A stretch of 64,000 nucleotides of DNA, from the NCBI GenBank assembly GCA_038502055.1, contig JAXRKN010000036.1:3162001-3226000 (forward strand), in the 5' to 3' direction. Shown one piece after another: positions 25,667-33,959 of this stretch. Within the stretch, counting starts at the first letter, position 1. Every line of letters begins with the position of its first letter. This DNA is from Tanytarsus gracilentus. Taxonomy: Eukaryota > Arthropoda > Insecta > Diptera > Chironomidae. Under the pieces are notes generated by a model. It had not been told where the DNA came from, did not search any database, and was given only the letters and a program-made list of their open reading frames with translations. The position numbers and the translations under genes are program-made.

Positions 25667-26089
25667 ATGAGAATGAGGTGGAAAATTTTTATTTTCGGAT
25701 GTTTCTTTACGTCAGCGATGTGCGTGACATTCGAAGAGAAAAAGAGTGCATTAACTAAAGAGCTGCATAAAGAGGATGCAAAACTTTTTAGTGGATCGAG
25801 GTCGAGAGAGAGATTTTATAATTATCGACCTTACGGATATGGAAATTATGGAAATTACGGCAACAATTATGGATACGACAATAATGCTTACGGAAATTAC
25901 GGTTATGGATATCCTTACTATTATACAACACCTGGATTTCCGTTCAATCTCTTTGTCACAACTCCGCCGCCTCCTGTTCCATTTCCTTTTAATTTGTTCA
26001 CGACTCGACCGCCACCGCCGTTCCCCTTGAACTTATTTGCAACAACGCCACCGCCATTCCCTTTCAATCTTTTTGGAAAAAAGAAATAA
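25667..26089 (+). CDS. secreted peptide precursor 1 (four FNLF units, GKKK end)
   Basis: Single exon, 140 aa. A signal peptide (about 1-19, ending SAMC) precedes an E-KK--L-K-L segment (TFEEKKSALTKELHKE). A Tyr/Gly/Asn-rich repeat (GYGNYGNYGN) follows. The tail has four proline-rich repeats holding FPFNLF, FPFNLF, FPLNLF and FPFNLF. It ends GKKK, a classic amidation and convertase signal, so the predicted product ends PFPFNLF-amide. First member of a cluster of about 14 genes or copies. No known family recognised; secretion is clear, while hormone, antimicrobial or structural roles remain open. Confidence 0.8.
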   Translation: MRMRWKIFIFGCFFTSAMCVTFEEKKSALTKELHKEDAKLFSGSRSRERFYNYRPYGYGNYGNYGNNYGYDNNAYGNYGYGYPYYYTTPGFPFNLFVTTPPPPVPFPFNLFTTRPPPPFPLNLFATTPPPFPFNLFGKKK

Positions 26090-26185
26090 AAAATTTATAG
26101 AACCAATAAAAAAGCAAAAAATTAAAAAAGTTAACTTTGGAATTTTTTCATCCATGAAGCAATTAATATTTTGACCTCAATTAGG

Positions 26186-26193
26186 TATAAAAG
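26186..26193 (+). promoter_or_regulatory. TATA box for the 26255 peptide gene
   Basis: TATAAAAG about 62 bp before the ATG, a normal spacing for a short 5' UTR; a TCAGTT initiator-like word follows near 26230. Confidence 0.5.
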
Positions 26194-26254
26194 CAAAATT
26201 TTGTAATGTTACAAATTCACTTCAATTTTCAGTTCGAAAAGGTCAAGTTAAAAA

Positions 26255-26545
26255 ATGAAGCTTTTGGTATTAATTTTGGTTTGTGGATTTTTTGGCACTC
26301 AAGGATTCAACATTCCAAAAAGATCGAATTTCCTGAATATTCTTTTACCAAATGTCGAGTGCAGAGATGGAGGTAGAGGAGGTGGAAGGTTTGGCCCACC
26401 AGGACAATTTCCTCAAGAATCTCCTGGACAATACCCGCAAGGCAATCAACCCGGTTTTGGACCTCCCCAAGGGAATCAGCCTGGTTTCGGTCCACCGCAA
26501 GGATCTGATCAACAGTATCGTCAACAGCCTTATTCTTTGGGATAG
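26255..26545 (+). CDS. secreted Gly/Pro/Gln-rich peptide precursor 2 (ends YSLG)
   Basis: Single exon, 96 aa. Signal peptide about 1-17 (MKLLVLILVCGFFGTQG). A dibasic PKR site gives SNFLNILLPNVEC, then a Gly-rich stretch with the tandem repeat GNQPGFGPPQ. It ends QPYSLG-stop, the terminal Gly allowing amidation to YSL-amide. It lacks the E-KK--L leader motif of its neighbours, so it is a cluster member by position and ending only. Confidence 0.72.
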   Translation: MKLLVLILVCGFFGTQGFNIPKRSNFLNILLPNVECRDGGRGGGRFGPPGQFPQESPGQYPQGNQPGFGPPQGNQPGFGPPQGSDQQYRQQPYSLG

Positions 26546-26750
26546 TCAAAATAGATTTTCATGACGTGGAAAAAATTAAAATAATAAAAAATTAATTTGA
26601 ATCAAAATAATTCGTTCTTCATTCTATAAACTATTTTTAATTGACTGCTAGATTTTAGTATTAAATAATTAAATATAACTATGAACACATTTCCATTCGT
26701 TTCCCATTACCAAATCTGATTTTCAAGGGTCAAGTTTAAAGAGAATAAAA

Positions 26751-27035
26751 ATGAAAATATTTCTGATAATTTTCTTCTTAATTTTCATTTCAAAAACATT
26801 TTCTTTAACTTTTTCTGAGAAGAAAGCTGAACTGATAAAAATCTTACAAGGAGATGTCGGACATCACAGTCATTCACATCATCGTCATCATCATCGCCGT
26901 TTAGGACATAGTCACAGTAGTAGCAGCAGTAGCAGTAGCAGTTCGAGTGAGTCGAGAGATAGAAGAAGAAGATACAGAAGAAAATTCACTTTAGTATCTC
27001 AAAGATACCCAAGACCGATTCCATATTTTCCTTGA
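26751..27035 (+). CDS. secreted His/Ser/Arg-rich peptide precursor 3
   Basis: Single exon, 94 aa. Signal peptide about 1-19, then leader SEKKAELIKILQGDV like the neighbours, a His-rich block (HHSHSHHRHHHRR), eleven serines in a row and an Arg-rich segment ending RPIPYFP-stop. It is the only intact member without a C-terminal Gly signal. The His block could bind zinc or copper; function unknown. Confidence 0.72.
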   Translation: MKIFLIIFFLIFISKTFSLTFSEKKAELIKILQGDVGHHSHSHHRHHHRRLGHSHSSSSSSSSSSSESRDRRRRYRRKFTLVSQRYPRPIPYFP

Positions 27036-27293
27036 ACAAATATTTATTCTGCTATTTTATGTTTTGATGATCGAAATGTTTTTGATTTACTTAAATATTT
27101 AAAAAAAAATATTTAATCAGTTGAATAAAAATATTTTTTTTACTTCTAAAAATTTAAATCAATAATAAAAAAATATAAAGATGCTTCTTACAATTTTAAA
27201 AATTTTAATGAACCTTCTCGAATATTTTCAGCAATAAATTTAAATTTAAATTTTACTCAAATCGGTGACTCACATCGATCACAATCAAATCCA

Positions 27294-27303
27294 GGGATTC
27301 CCT
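27294..27303 (+). promoter_or_regulatory. kappaB-like site upstream of precursor 4
   Basis: GGGATTCCCT fits the insect NF-kappaB consensus GGGRNYYYYY and is nearly palindromic. Position 140 bp before the ATG suits immune regulation, but a 10-bp match alone is weak. Confidence 0.4.
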
Positions 27304-27442
27304 TGAAAAATAATTATTTTTTAATTCAACTCATAATTTCCGTGATGTCAATGTCGATAGAATAAATTTTAAACTCTTTAAAATTCGATGAACACAAACA
27401 TTTAAAACTTATTTTCGAAAATAAACTCTAAGAGACAACAAG

Positions 27443-27778
27443 ATGAAATTTTTATTAATTTTAGTGATTTTTACTTTGATTTATTTTTCAAACTGTGCAC
27501 TCTTAAAAACATACGAGCAAAGAAAAGCTGAACTAACAAAAGTTCTTCAAGCAAATGTTGGATTTTTCTCAAGTTCCTCATCATCGGAAGAGCGAAAGAG
27601 AATAAGGAGAATGGGCTTTCGGCAGTACTGTGCTTACTATCCAAGAAAATATGTGTGCAGAAATCAACAGCGATATGGCTACCCCAACAGATATGGCTAC
27701 GGACAAGGCTACGGATATCCTTATTATTATTACACAACCGCACCTCCTTTTCCCTTTAATCTTTTTGGAAAGAAATAA
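27443..27778 (+). CDS. secreted peptide precursor 4 (PFPFNLFGKK end)
   Basis: Single exon, 111 aa. Signal peptide about 1-18, leader TYEQRKAELTKVLQANV, a Ser run, a basic segment (EERKRIRRMGFRQ) with two cysteines (CAYYPRKYVC), then Tyr/Gly-rich repeats and the family ending APPFPFNLFGKK. The last part of this gene was copied into the tandem duplication at 30878-30910. A kappaB-like site GGGATTCCCT lies 140 bp upstream (27294-27303). Confidence 0.78.
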   Translation: MKFLLILVIFTLIYFSNCALLKTYEQRKAELTKVLQANVGFFSSSSSSEERKRIRRMGFRQYCAYYPRKYVCRNQQRYGYPNRYGYGQGYGYPYYYYTTAPPFPFNLFGKK

Positions 27779-27999
27779 AATATTTTGTTGATGTTTTAAA
27801 ACTGTTATTTTTTTTGAATAAATTGATTTTGAAGCGTGACGTCATGAAATTAGGAATTCAAAAAAAAAATAAAAATTTATTCACAATAATTTTAAAAATT
27901 AAAATAATTGTCAACTATTAAAATCGCCCAAAAAAAAATTAAACATTTTTGTCAATTTTTATTCAATTTCCATCCAAAACTTTTCAAGTTCATATCAAA

Positions 28000-28329
28000 A
28001 TGAATTTTTCCTTCGTTTATTTTTTATTCCTTTTCTCAACATCAAGTTCATTGAGCTATGACGAGCGAAAATCAAAATTGATTCAAACACTTCAAAAAGA
28101 TGTTGAACATCACAGCAGCTACTCACACTACAGACATCGTCATCATCATTATCACAGCGCATCCGTTGAAAAGGCCGAGAAAAAAGAATTTCGACGTGGA
28201 ATGTTTTATGGAAAATTTCTATCAAGATCAAATCCGAGATATTATTCGGATTATCCAGGAGCTTATCAACCTTACTATGTTGTTCCTTACGGATATTCTT
28301 ATTACACGCCAAGACCTTATGGAAAGTAA
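28000..28329 (+). CDS. secreted peptide precursor 5 (His-rich, ends PRPYGK)
   Basis: Single exon, 109 aa from the ATG at 28000, chosen because it directly starts the signal peptide (MNFSFVYFLFLFSTSSS). Leader YDERKSKLIQTLQKDV matches the family. A His/Tyr block (HHSSYSHYRHRHHHYH) and a Tyr/Pro-rich tail end YYTPRPYGK; Gly-Lys would give a PRPY-amide. The duplicate at 31130 is frameshifted. Confidence 0.75.
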   Translation: MNFSFVYFLFLFSTSSSLSYDERKSKLIQTLQKDVEHHSSYSHYRHRHHHYHSASVEKAEKKEFRRGMFYGKFLSRSNPRYYSDYPGAYQPYYVVPYGYSYYTPRPYGK

Positions 28330-28441
28330 AATTTTAATTGGGAATATTTTGTAATCATTTTGAGGGTCACGCACGTGCACAAAAGTTGTTTTCGTTCAAG
28401 CAATTAAATTTCAAATATAAGTAAACAATAAAATTAATTTT

Positions 28442-28451
28442 GGGGATTTTT
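28442..28451 (+). promoter_or_regulatory. kappaB-like site upstream of precursor 6
   Basis: GGGGATTTTT fits GGGRNYYYYY, 83 bp before the ATG. It is kept in the duplicate (31573-31582) at the same distance, though both share recent ancestry. Confidence 0.4.
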
Positions 28452-28524
28452 AACATCTAAACATTATTAAAAATATATCATTTCTAATTCCAACGTCAAA
28501 TAGCTTACAAGTTTCAGAATAACA

Positions 28525-28918
28525 ATGAAGTTTTTTTGTTTAACATTTTTTATATTCACTTTTTATTTAGTAAATTCAATTTCAGTTACTAAAAATGATT
28601 CTGAGAAGAAAATAAAATTGATAAAAACTTTACAGTCAGAAGCTGGATGGAATAGTGATTCATGGGAACCTAGGAGGTATCGATATGGAGGAAGATATCG
28701 AAATTCTTACAAATATAATAGATACAATCGTTATACTGACTTCAATAATGGATATAACCGTGGATATAATGATAATTTTGGATACAATCGAGGGTACAAT
28801 CCTTATGATTATTACTACTATCCAACACCACGTAAGAAAGTCTTAAAATACTTTTTGTTTTTTTAATTTTTAATTATTTTCAGTTCCTTTTCCTTTTAAT
28901 CTGTTTGGAAAGAAGTAA
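28525..28918 (+). CDS. secreted peptide precursor 6, two exons (PFPFNLFGKK end)
   Basis: Exons 28525-28831 and 28884-28918, 342 nt, 113 aa. Exon 1 carries the signal peptide, leader SEKKIKLIKTLQSEA, an Arg/Tyr segment and a Tyr/Asn/Gly repeat (GYNRGYNDNFGYNRGYN). A 52-bp intron (C-GTAAGA ... TTTTCAG) splits the tail, and exon 2 encodes LPFPFNLFGKK-stop. Without splicing the ORF would run on to KVLKYFLFF, so the family ending depends on this intron. Its duplicate is 31656-32048. Confidence 0.82.
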
Positions 28919-29151
28919 AATTCCAGGGATGGAACAATTTGGGCACAAAATTTCATCAAATTTCCAGTAATTAAAATTTCTAATAATTTTTTTTGGATGT
29001 TTGTAGAAAAATTTTTAAATAAGGTCAAATGTGTTATTTTTTTGGTGAATAAAAATTTTAATTGAGCATTTCCTAAAAAAATATTTTTTTTTGTGGTTGA
29101 GAATTTTAAAATTTTATTTACCAAATTGACGTCGAAGTGAAAACACAAAAA

Positions 29152-29463
29152 ATGAAGTTTTTACTTTTAATTTTATTAACTTTAATTCTAAACCTAATCG
29201 AGGGTCATCCAATAGATAAAGACACAAATGCTTCTTTAACATGTAAAACTCAGGAAAGTGCTGAAGTGAAACACAAAATTCCAATTATCGGCAGCATTCC
29301 TATAATTGGTCATCACATTGAAGACGCAGCAAAACCTCTCACAGAAACTGTTGGAACAGCTGTGAATGGATTGCAGTTAGCCGCAGACGTGGTAGCTGCA
29401 AATATTCCAACACCGAAAAATATGAAAATTGACTTCTCGAATCCTTTGAATTTTCTCGGATGA
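29152..29463 (+). CDS. secreted peptide precursor 7 (amphipathic, ends FLG)
   Basis: Single exon, 103 aa from the ATG at 29152. Signal peptide MKFLLLILLTLILNLIEG is followed by HPIDKDTNASLTC (one N-glycosylation site), then an Ile/Gly/Val/Ala-rich segment (KIPIIGSIPIIGHHIEDAA, then LTETVGTAVNGLQLAADVV) and the ending NPLNFLG-stop. Composition differs from the Tyr/Gly members and recalls membrane-active peptides; terminal Gly again allows amidation. Duplicate at 32283-32594 differs at three residues. Confidence 0.75.
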   Translation: MKFLLLILLTLILNLIEGHPIDKDTNASLTCKTQESAEVKHKIPIIGSIPIIGHHIEDAAKPLTETVGTAVNGLQLAADVVAANIPTPKNMKIDFSNPLNFLG

Positions 29464-29705
29464 ATTTTTTGAAAGAAAAAATAAAAACAATATTTTAAAA
29501 TGTAAAAGTTTAAGTTTTTAAATAATTAAAATTTTCAACAAAAAAATTTATTGCTTTTCAATAATTCAGGATGGTTGACCATAATTTTGTATAATTAAAG
29601 TTCAATTATGAATTTCCTTCTTAAATTACAAAAAAATCGTATCACAAATAAAAATCAAGCTTTGTCGAATAAATTTTTCATTTTTTCATCAAGCACGATC
29701 AGAGG

Positions 29706-30041
29706 ATGAAATACTTTTTAGTTCTTTTATTTTTTGTTTCTGTTTATAAATTAATTAATGGAGCACTAATTGAAGAACATCAGCAATTAAAGAGTGATGA
29801 CTTAACGAGGAGTCAATACAGACCGCCGCCACCATACCAACAAAGATACAATCCATATGGAGGGCAGCCCTATCAATACGGAGGACAACAGCGCTATAAT
29901 CCTTATGGAAATCCTAACAGAGATGGAAATCCGTATAATAATCGTCCTTATGGTGGATACAGGGGTGGTTACAGAGGTGGTTACGGTCCGTGGCAAACAA
30001 CAACAGTTGGTTTCCCTTGGAGTTTGTTTGGCAAAAAGTAA
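29706..30041 (+). CDS. secreted peptide precursor 8 (PWSLFGKK end)
   Basis: Single exon, 111 aa. Signal peptide about 1-19 (ending LING), a short acidic leader, then RYNPYGGQPYQYGGQQRYNP and GGYRGGYRGGYG repeats, and the ending VGFPWSLFGKK, a variant of PFPFNLFGKK. The duplicate (32841-33176) encodes almost the same protein, differing only inside the signal peptide. Confidence 0.78.
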   Translation: MKYFLVLLFFVSVYKLINGALIEEHQQLKSDDLTRSQYRPPPPYQQRYNPYGGQPYQYGGQQRYNPYGNPNRDGNPYNNRPYGGYRGGYRGGYGPWQTTTVGFPWSLFGKK

Positions 30042-30423
30042 ATTTAATTTTTAAAATTTAAAAAAATATGAAATTGCAAAATGAAAGATTTTTCTTAATT
30101 TTAAAAAGCATGTAAAAAAAATTTATGGTTTAAATTTATTTTAAATATTTTATATCGATTAGAAAGAAATAAAAAAAATATATTTTAAATTGGTTTAGAT
30201 TCATAAAAGAAAATAAAAATCATAAAATTTATAAAAATATTTTTTTGTATAAAAAATAGATTAAAACTAATTAAAGATTTCAAGAGCCTTAATTTATTTA
30301 TCAAAAAAATTAATGACACATTTTTAATAGCAGAATTTAAATTTTTCAAAAATTCTTTTCCGCTGGATTAAATTTCCATTTTAAATTTCATTTTCATCGA
30401 GTACTTCAAAGTGAACATTTGTG

Positions 30424-30741
30424 ATGAAAATGAAAATCCTCATTTTATTTTTGATTTTCTTTTTCGTCAACGCTTCAACATTAAATCTTGAACAGCGAAA
30501 AGCAAGTCTCGTTAAAGATTTAAATTCTGACGCAGATCATCATCATAGTCACAGTCATTCATGGGAGAGAAGAAGAAATCGATATCGTTATAGATACCGA
30601 CCTTACCAACAGTACAGTCCTTACGAAAGATACGCACCTAATAATGATTATGACTATGGTAACGGAGGTGGGCAGTACAACCAACAACCTCAACAAGTGT
30701 TTACAACCGCAGCACCTTTTCAGTTCAATTTATTTGGTTAA
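30424..30741 (+). CDS. secreted peptide precursor 9 (His-rich, ends FNLFG)
   Basis: Single exon, 105 aa. Two in-frame ATGs (30424, 30430) precede the signal peptide; only the second is kept in the duplicate. Leader LEQRKASLVKDLNSDA, a His block (HHHSHSHSWERRR), an Arg/Tyr stretch and a Gln/Asn region end AAPFQFNLFG-stop. The Gly is terminal here, so amidation would need no Lys trimming. Confidence 0.76.
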   Translation: MKMKILILFLIFFFVNASTLNLEQRKASLVKDLNSDADHHHSHSHSWERRRNRYRYRYRPYQQYSPYERYAPNNDYDYGNGGGQYNQQPQQVFTTAAPFQFNLFG

Positions 30742-30812
30742 AAATAATTTTATTGCATTCTTTGGTAATTTACTGTTTTAGTTTTAAAAAATTAATAAAA
30801 ATGATTTAATTT

Positions 30813-30877
30813 TTATTTGGCACATTCAGTTTTTTCCCCAATGTTGTCTAACTTTTTTCTCGCTACTTTTTGCTCTA
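30813..30877 (-). pseudogene. duplicated remnant of the GPCR C-terminus
   Basis: Sixty-five bp matching the last 20 or so codons and stop of the GPCR at 33960-36267, cut off at the duplication junction. It has no upstream exons and cannot make a receptor. Confidence 0.85.
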
Positions 30878-31129
30878 CCTTTTCCCTTTAATCTTTTTGG
30901 AAAGAAATAAAATATTTTGTTGATGTTTTAAAACTGTTATTTTTTTTGAATAAATTGATTTTGAAGCGTGACGTCATGAAATTAGGAATTCAAAAAAAAA
31001 TAAAAATTTATTCACAATAATTTTAAAAATTAAAATAATTGTCAACTATTAAAATTGCCCAAAAAAAATTCAACATTTTTGTCAATTTTTATTCAATTTC
31101 CATCCAAAACTTTTCAAGTTCATATCAAA

Positions 31130-31460
31130 ATGAATTTTTCCTTCGTTTATTTTTTATTCCTTTTCTCAACATCAAGTTCATTGAGCTATGACGAGCGAAA
31201 ATCAAAATTGATTCAAACACTTCAAAAAGATGTTGAACATCACAGCAGCTACTCACACTACAGACATCGTCATCATCATTATCACAGAAAAGGCCGTTGA
31301 AAAGGCCGAGAAAAAAGAATTTCGACGTGGAATGTTTTATGGAAAATTTCTATCAAGATCAAATCCGAGATATTATTCGGATTATCCAGGAGCTTATCAA
31401 CCTTACTATGTTGTTCCTTACGGATATTCTTACTACACGCCAAGGCCTTATGGAAAGTAA
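31130..31460 (+). pseudogene. frameshifted copy of precursor 5
   Basis: Matches 28000-28329 closely until the His block. There 13 bases (GCGCATCCGTTGA in the left copy) correspond to 14 bases repeating the next AAAAGGCC word, a net +1 change. The frame ends at TGA 31298-31300 after 56 residues; the former tail continues in another frame to 31460. The shortened product keeps signal peptide, leader and His block, ending HRKGR. It could be secreted still, but the original ending is lost. Confidence 0.8.
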
Positions 31461-31572
31461 AATTTTAATTGAGAATATTTTGTAATCATTTTGAGGGTCA
31501 CGCACGTGCACAAAAGTTGTTTTCGTTCAAGCAATTAAATTTCAAATAAAAATAAACAATAAAATTAATTTT

Positions 31573-31582
31573 GGGGATTTTT
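31573..31582 (+). promoter_or_regulatory. kappaB-like site upstream of precursor 6 copy
   Basis: GGGGATTTTT, the duplicated counterpart of 28442-28451, 83 bp before the ATG. Confidence 0.35.
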
Positions 31583-31655
31583 AACATCTAAACATTATTA
31601 AAAATATATCATTTCTAATTCAAACGTCAGATAGCTTACAAGTTTCAGAATAACA

Positions 31656-32048
31656 ATGAAGTTTTTTTGTTTAGCATTTTTTATTTTCGCTTTTTATTTA
31701 GTAAATGCAATTTCGGTTACTAAAAATGATTCTGAGAAGAAATTAAAATTGATAAAAACTTTACAGTCAGAAGCTGGATGGAATAGTGATTCATGGGAAC
31801 CTAGGAGGTATCGATATGGAGGAAGATATCGAAATTCTTACAAATATAATAGATACAATCGTTATACTGACTTCAATAATGGATATAACCGTGGATATAA
31901 TGATAATTTTGGATACAATCGAGGGTACAATCCTTATGATTATTACTACTATCCAACACCACGTAAGAAAGTCTTAAAATACTTTTAGTTTTTTAATTTT
32001 TAATTATTTTCAGTTCCATTTCCTTTTAATCTGTTTGGAAAGAAGTAA
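31656..32048 (+). CDS. secreted peptide precursor 6, duplicate
   Basis: Exons 31656-31962 and 32014-32048, 113 aa. Differences from the left copy lie in the signal peptide (LAFFIFAFYLVNA) and one leader residue (EKKLKL); the mature Tyr/Asn region and LPFPFNLFGKK ending are unchanged. The intron keeps its splice sites. Preservation of the mature part argues both copies are functional. Confidence 0.82.
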
Positions 32049-32282
32049 AATTCCAGGGATGGAACAATTTGGGCACAAAATTTCATCAAATTTCCAGTAA
32101 TTAAAATTTCTAATAATTTTTTTTGGATGTTTGTAGAAGAATATTCTAAATAAGGTCAAATGTGTTATTTTTTCTGGTGAATAAAAATTTTAATTGAGCA
32201 TTTCCTAAAAAATATTTTTATTTGTGGTTGACAATTTTAAAATTTTATTTATCAAATTCACGTCGAAGTGAAAACACAAAAA

Positions 32283-32594
32283 ATGAAGTTTTTACTTTTA
32301 ATTTTATTAACTTTAATTCTAAACCTTATCGAGGGTCATCCAATAGATAAAGACACAAATGCTTCTTTAACATGTAAAACTCAGGAAAGTGCTGAAGTGA
32401 AACACAAAATTCCAATTATCGGCAGCATTCCTATAATTGGTCATCACATTGAAGACGCAGCAAAACCTCTCACAGAAACCGTTGGAACAGTTGTGAATGG
32501 ATTGCAGTTAGCCGCAGATGTGGTAGCTGCAAATATTCCAACACCGAAAAATATGAAAATTGACTTCCCAAATCCTTTGGATTTTCTCGGATGA
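32283..32594 (+). CDS. secreted peptide precursor 7, duplicate
   Basis: 103 aa; differs from 29152-29463 at A-to-V in VGTVVNG and in the tail (DFPNPLDFLG against DFSNPLNFLG). Terminal Gly is kept. Confidence 0.76.
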   Translation: MKFLLLILLTLILNLIEGHPIDKDTNASLTCKTQESAEVKHKIPIIGSIPIIGHHIEDAAKPLTETVGTVVNGLQLAADVVAANIPTPKNMKIDFPNPLDFLG

Positions 32595-32840
32595 ATTTTC
32601 TGAAAGAAAAAATAAAATCAATGTTTTAAAATGTAAAAGTTTAAGTTTTTAAATCATTAAAATTTCTAGGAAAAAAGTTTATTGCTTTCCAATAATTCAG
32701 GGTGGCTGACCATAATTTTGTGTAATTATAGTTCAATTATGAATTTCCTTCTTAAATAACCAAAAATTTCGTATCACAAATAAAAATCAAGCTTTGTCGA
32801 ATAAATTTTTCATTTTTTCATCAAGCACGACCATCAGAGG

Positions 32841-33176
32841 ATGAAATACTTTTTAGTTCTTTTCTTTTTTGTTTCTATTTATAAATTAATTAATGGAGCA
32901 CTAATTGAAGAACATCAGCAATTAAAGAGTGATGACTTAACGAGGAGTCAATACAGACCGCCGCCACCATACCAACAAAGATACAATCCATATGGAGGGC
33001 AGCCCTATCAATACGGAGGACAACAGCGCTATAATCCTTATGGAAATCCTAACAGAGATGGAAATCCGTATAATAATCGTCCTTATGGTGGATACAGGGG
33101 TGGTTACAGAGGTGGTTACGGTCCGTGGCAAACAACAACAGTTGGTTTCCCTTGGAGTTTGTTTGGCAAAAAGTAA
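32841..33176 (+). CDS. secreted peptide precursor 8, duplicate
   Basis: 111 aa; identical to 29706-30041 after the signal peptide, including the VGFPWSLFGKK end. The only changes are L-to-F and V-to-I within the signal peptide. Confidence 0.8.
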   Translation: MKYFLVLFFFVSIYKLINGALIEEHQQLKSDDLTRSQYRPPPPYQQRYNPYGGQPYQYGGQQRYNPYGNPNRDGNPYNNRPYGGYRGGYRGGYGPWQTTTVGFPWSLFGKK

Positions 33177-33564
33177 ATTTAATTTTTAAAATTTAAAAAA
33201 ATATGAAATTGGGAAATGAAAGATTTTTCTTAATTTTAAAAAGCATGTATAAAAAATTTATGGTTTAAATTTATTTCAAATATTTTATATCAATTAGAAA
33301 GAAATAAAAAAAATATATTTTAAATTGGTTTAGACTCATAAAAGAAAATAAAAATCATAAAATTTATAAAAATATTTTTTTGTATAAAAAATAGATTAAA
33401 AATAATTAAAGATTTCAAGAGCCTTAATTTATTTATCAAAAAAATTAATGACACATTTTTAATAGCAGAATTTAAATTTTTCAAAAATTCTTTTCCGCTG
33501 GATTAAATTTCCATTTTAAATTTCATTTTCATCGAGTACTTCAAAGTGAACATTTGTGATAAAA

Positions 33565-33888
33565 ATGAAAATCCTCGTTTTATTTTTTATTTTCTTTTTC
33601 GTCAACGCTTCAACATTAAATCTTGAACAGCGAAAAGCAAGTCTCGTTAAAGATTTAAATTCTGACGCAGATCATCATCATAGTCACAGTCAATCATGGG
33701 AGAGAAGAAGAAATCGATATCGGTATGCCGGTCGTTATAGATACCGACCTTATCAACAGTACAGTCCTTACGAAAGATACGCACCTAATAATGATTATGA
33801 CTATGGCAACGGAGGTGGACAGTACAACCAACAACCTCAACAAGTGTTTACAACCGCAGCACCTTTTCCGTTCAATTTATTTGGTTAA
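33565..33888 (+). CDS. secreted peptide precursor 9, duplicate
   Basis: 107 aa from the ATG at 33565; the upstream ATG of the left copy is ATA here. Relative to its twin it has a four-residue difference in the Arg/Tyr stretch (RYAGRYRYRPY), one H-to-Q change, and ends AAPFPFNLFG, restoring the family PFPF where the left copy has PFQF. Confidence 0.77.
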   Translation: MKILVLFFIFFFVNASTLNLEQRKASLVKDLNSDADHHHSHSQSWERRRNRYRYAGRYRYRPYQQYSPYERYAPNNDYDYGNGGGQYNQQPQQVFTTAAPFPFNLFG

Positions 33889-33959
33889 AAATAATTTTAT
33901 TGCATTCTTTGGTAATTTACTGTTTTAGTTTTTAAAAATTAATAAAAATTATTTAATTT

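Larger units (their letters stand above)
27746..30877 (+). repeat. tandem segmental duplication, left unit (3,132 bp)
   Basis: Aligns over its whole length with 30878-34025 with only scattered differences. It runs from the last 32 coding bases of precursor 4 through precursors 5-9 to the last codons of the convergent GPCR gene. Its right edge is the duplication junction. Confidence 0.92.

Noticed and set aside
28870..29148. Antisense ORF in the peptide cluster
   Set aside because: Lies opposite precursor 6 exon 2 and AT-rich spacer; not preserved in the right duplicate unit.
25667..33888. Assigning the NLF-amide peptides to FMRFamide, allatostatin or RYamide families
   Set aside because: Endings lack the RF, FGL or RY signatures; only amidation chemistry is shared.
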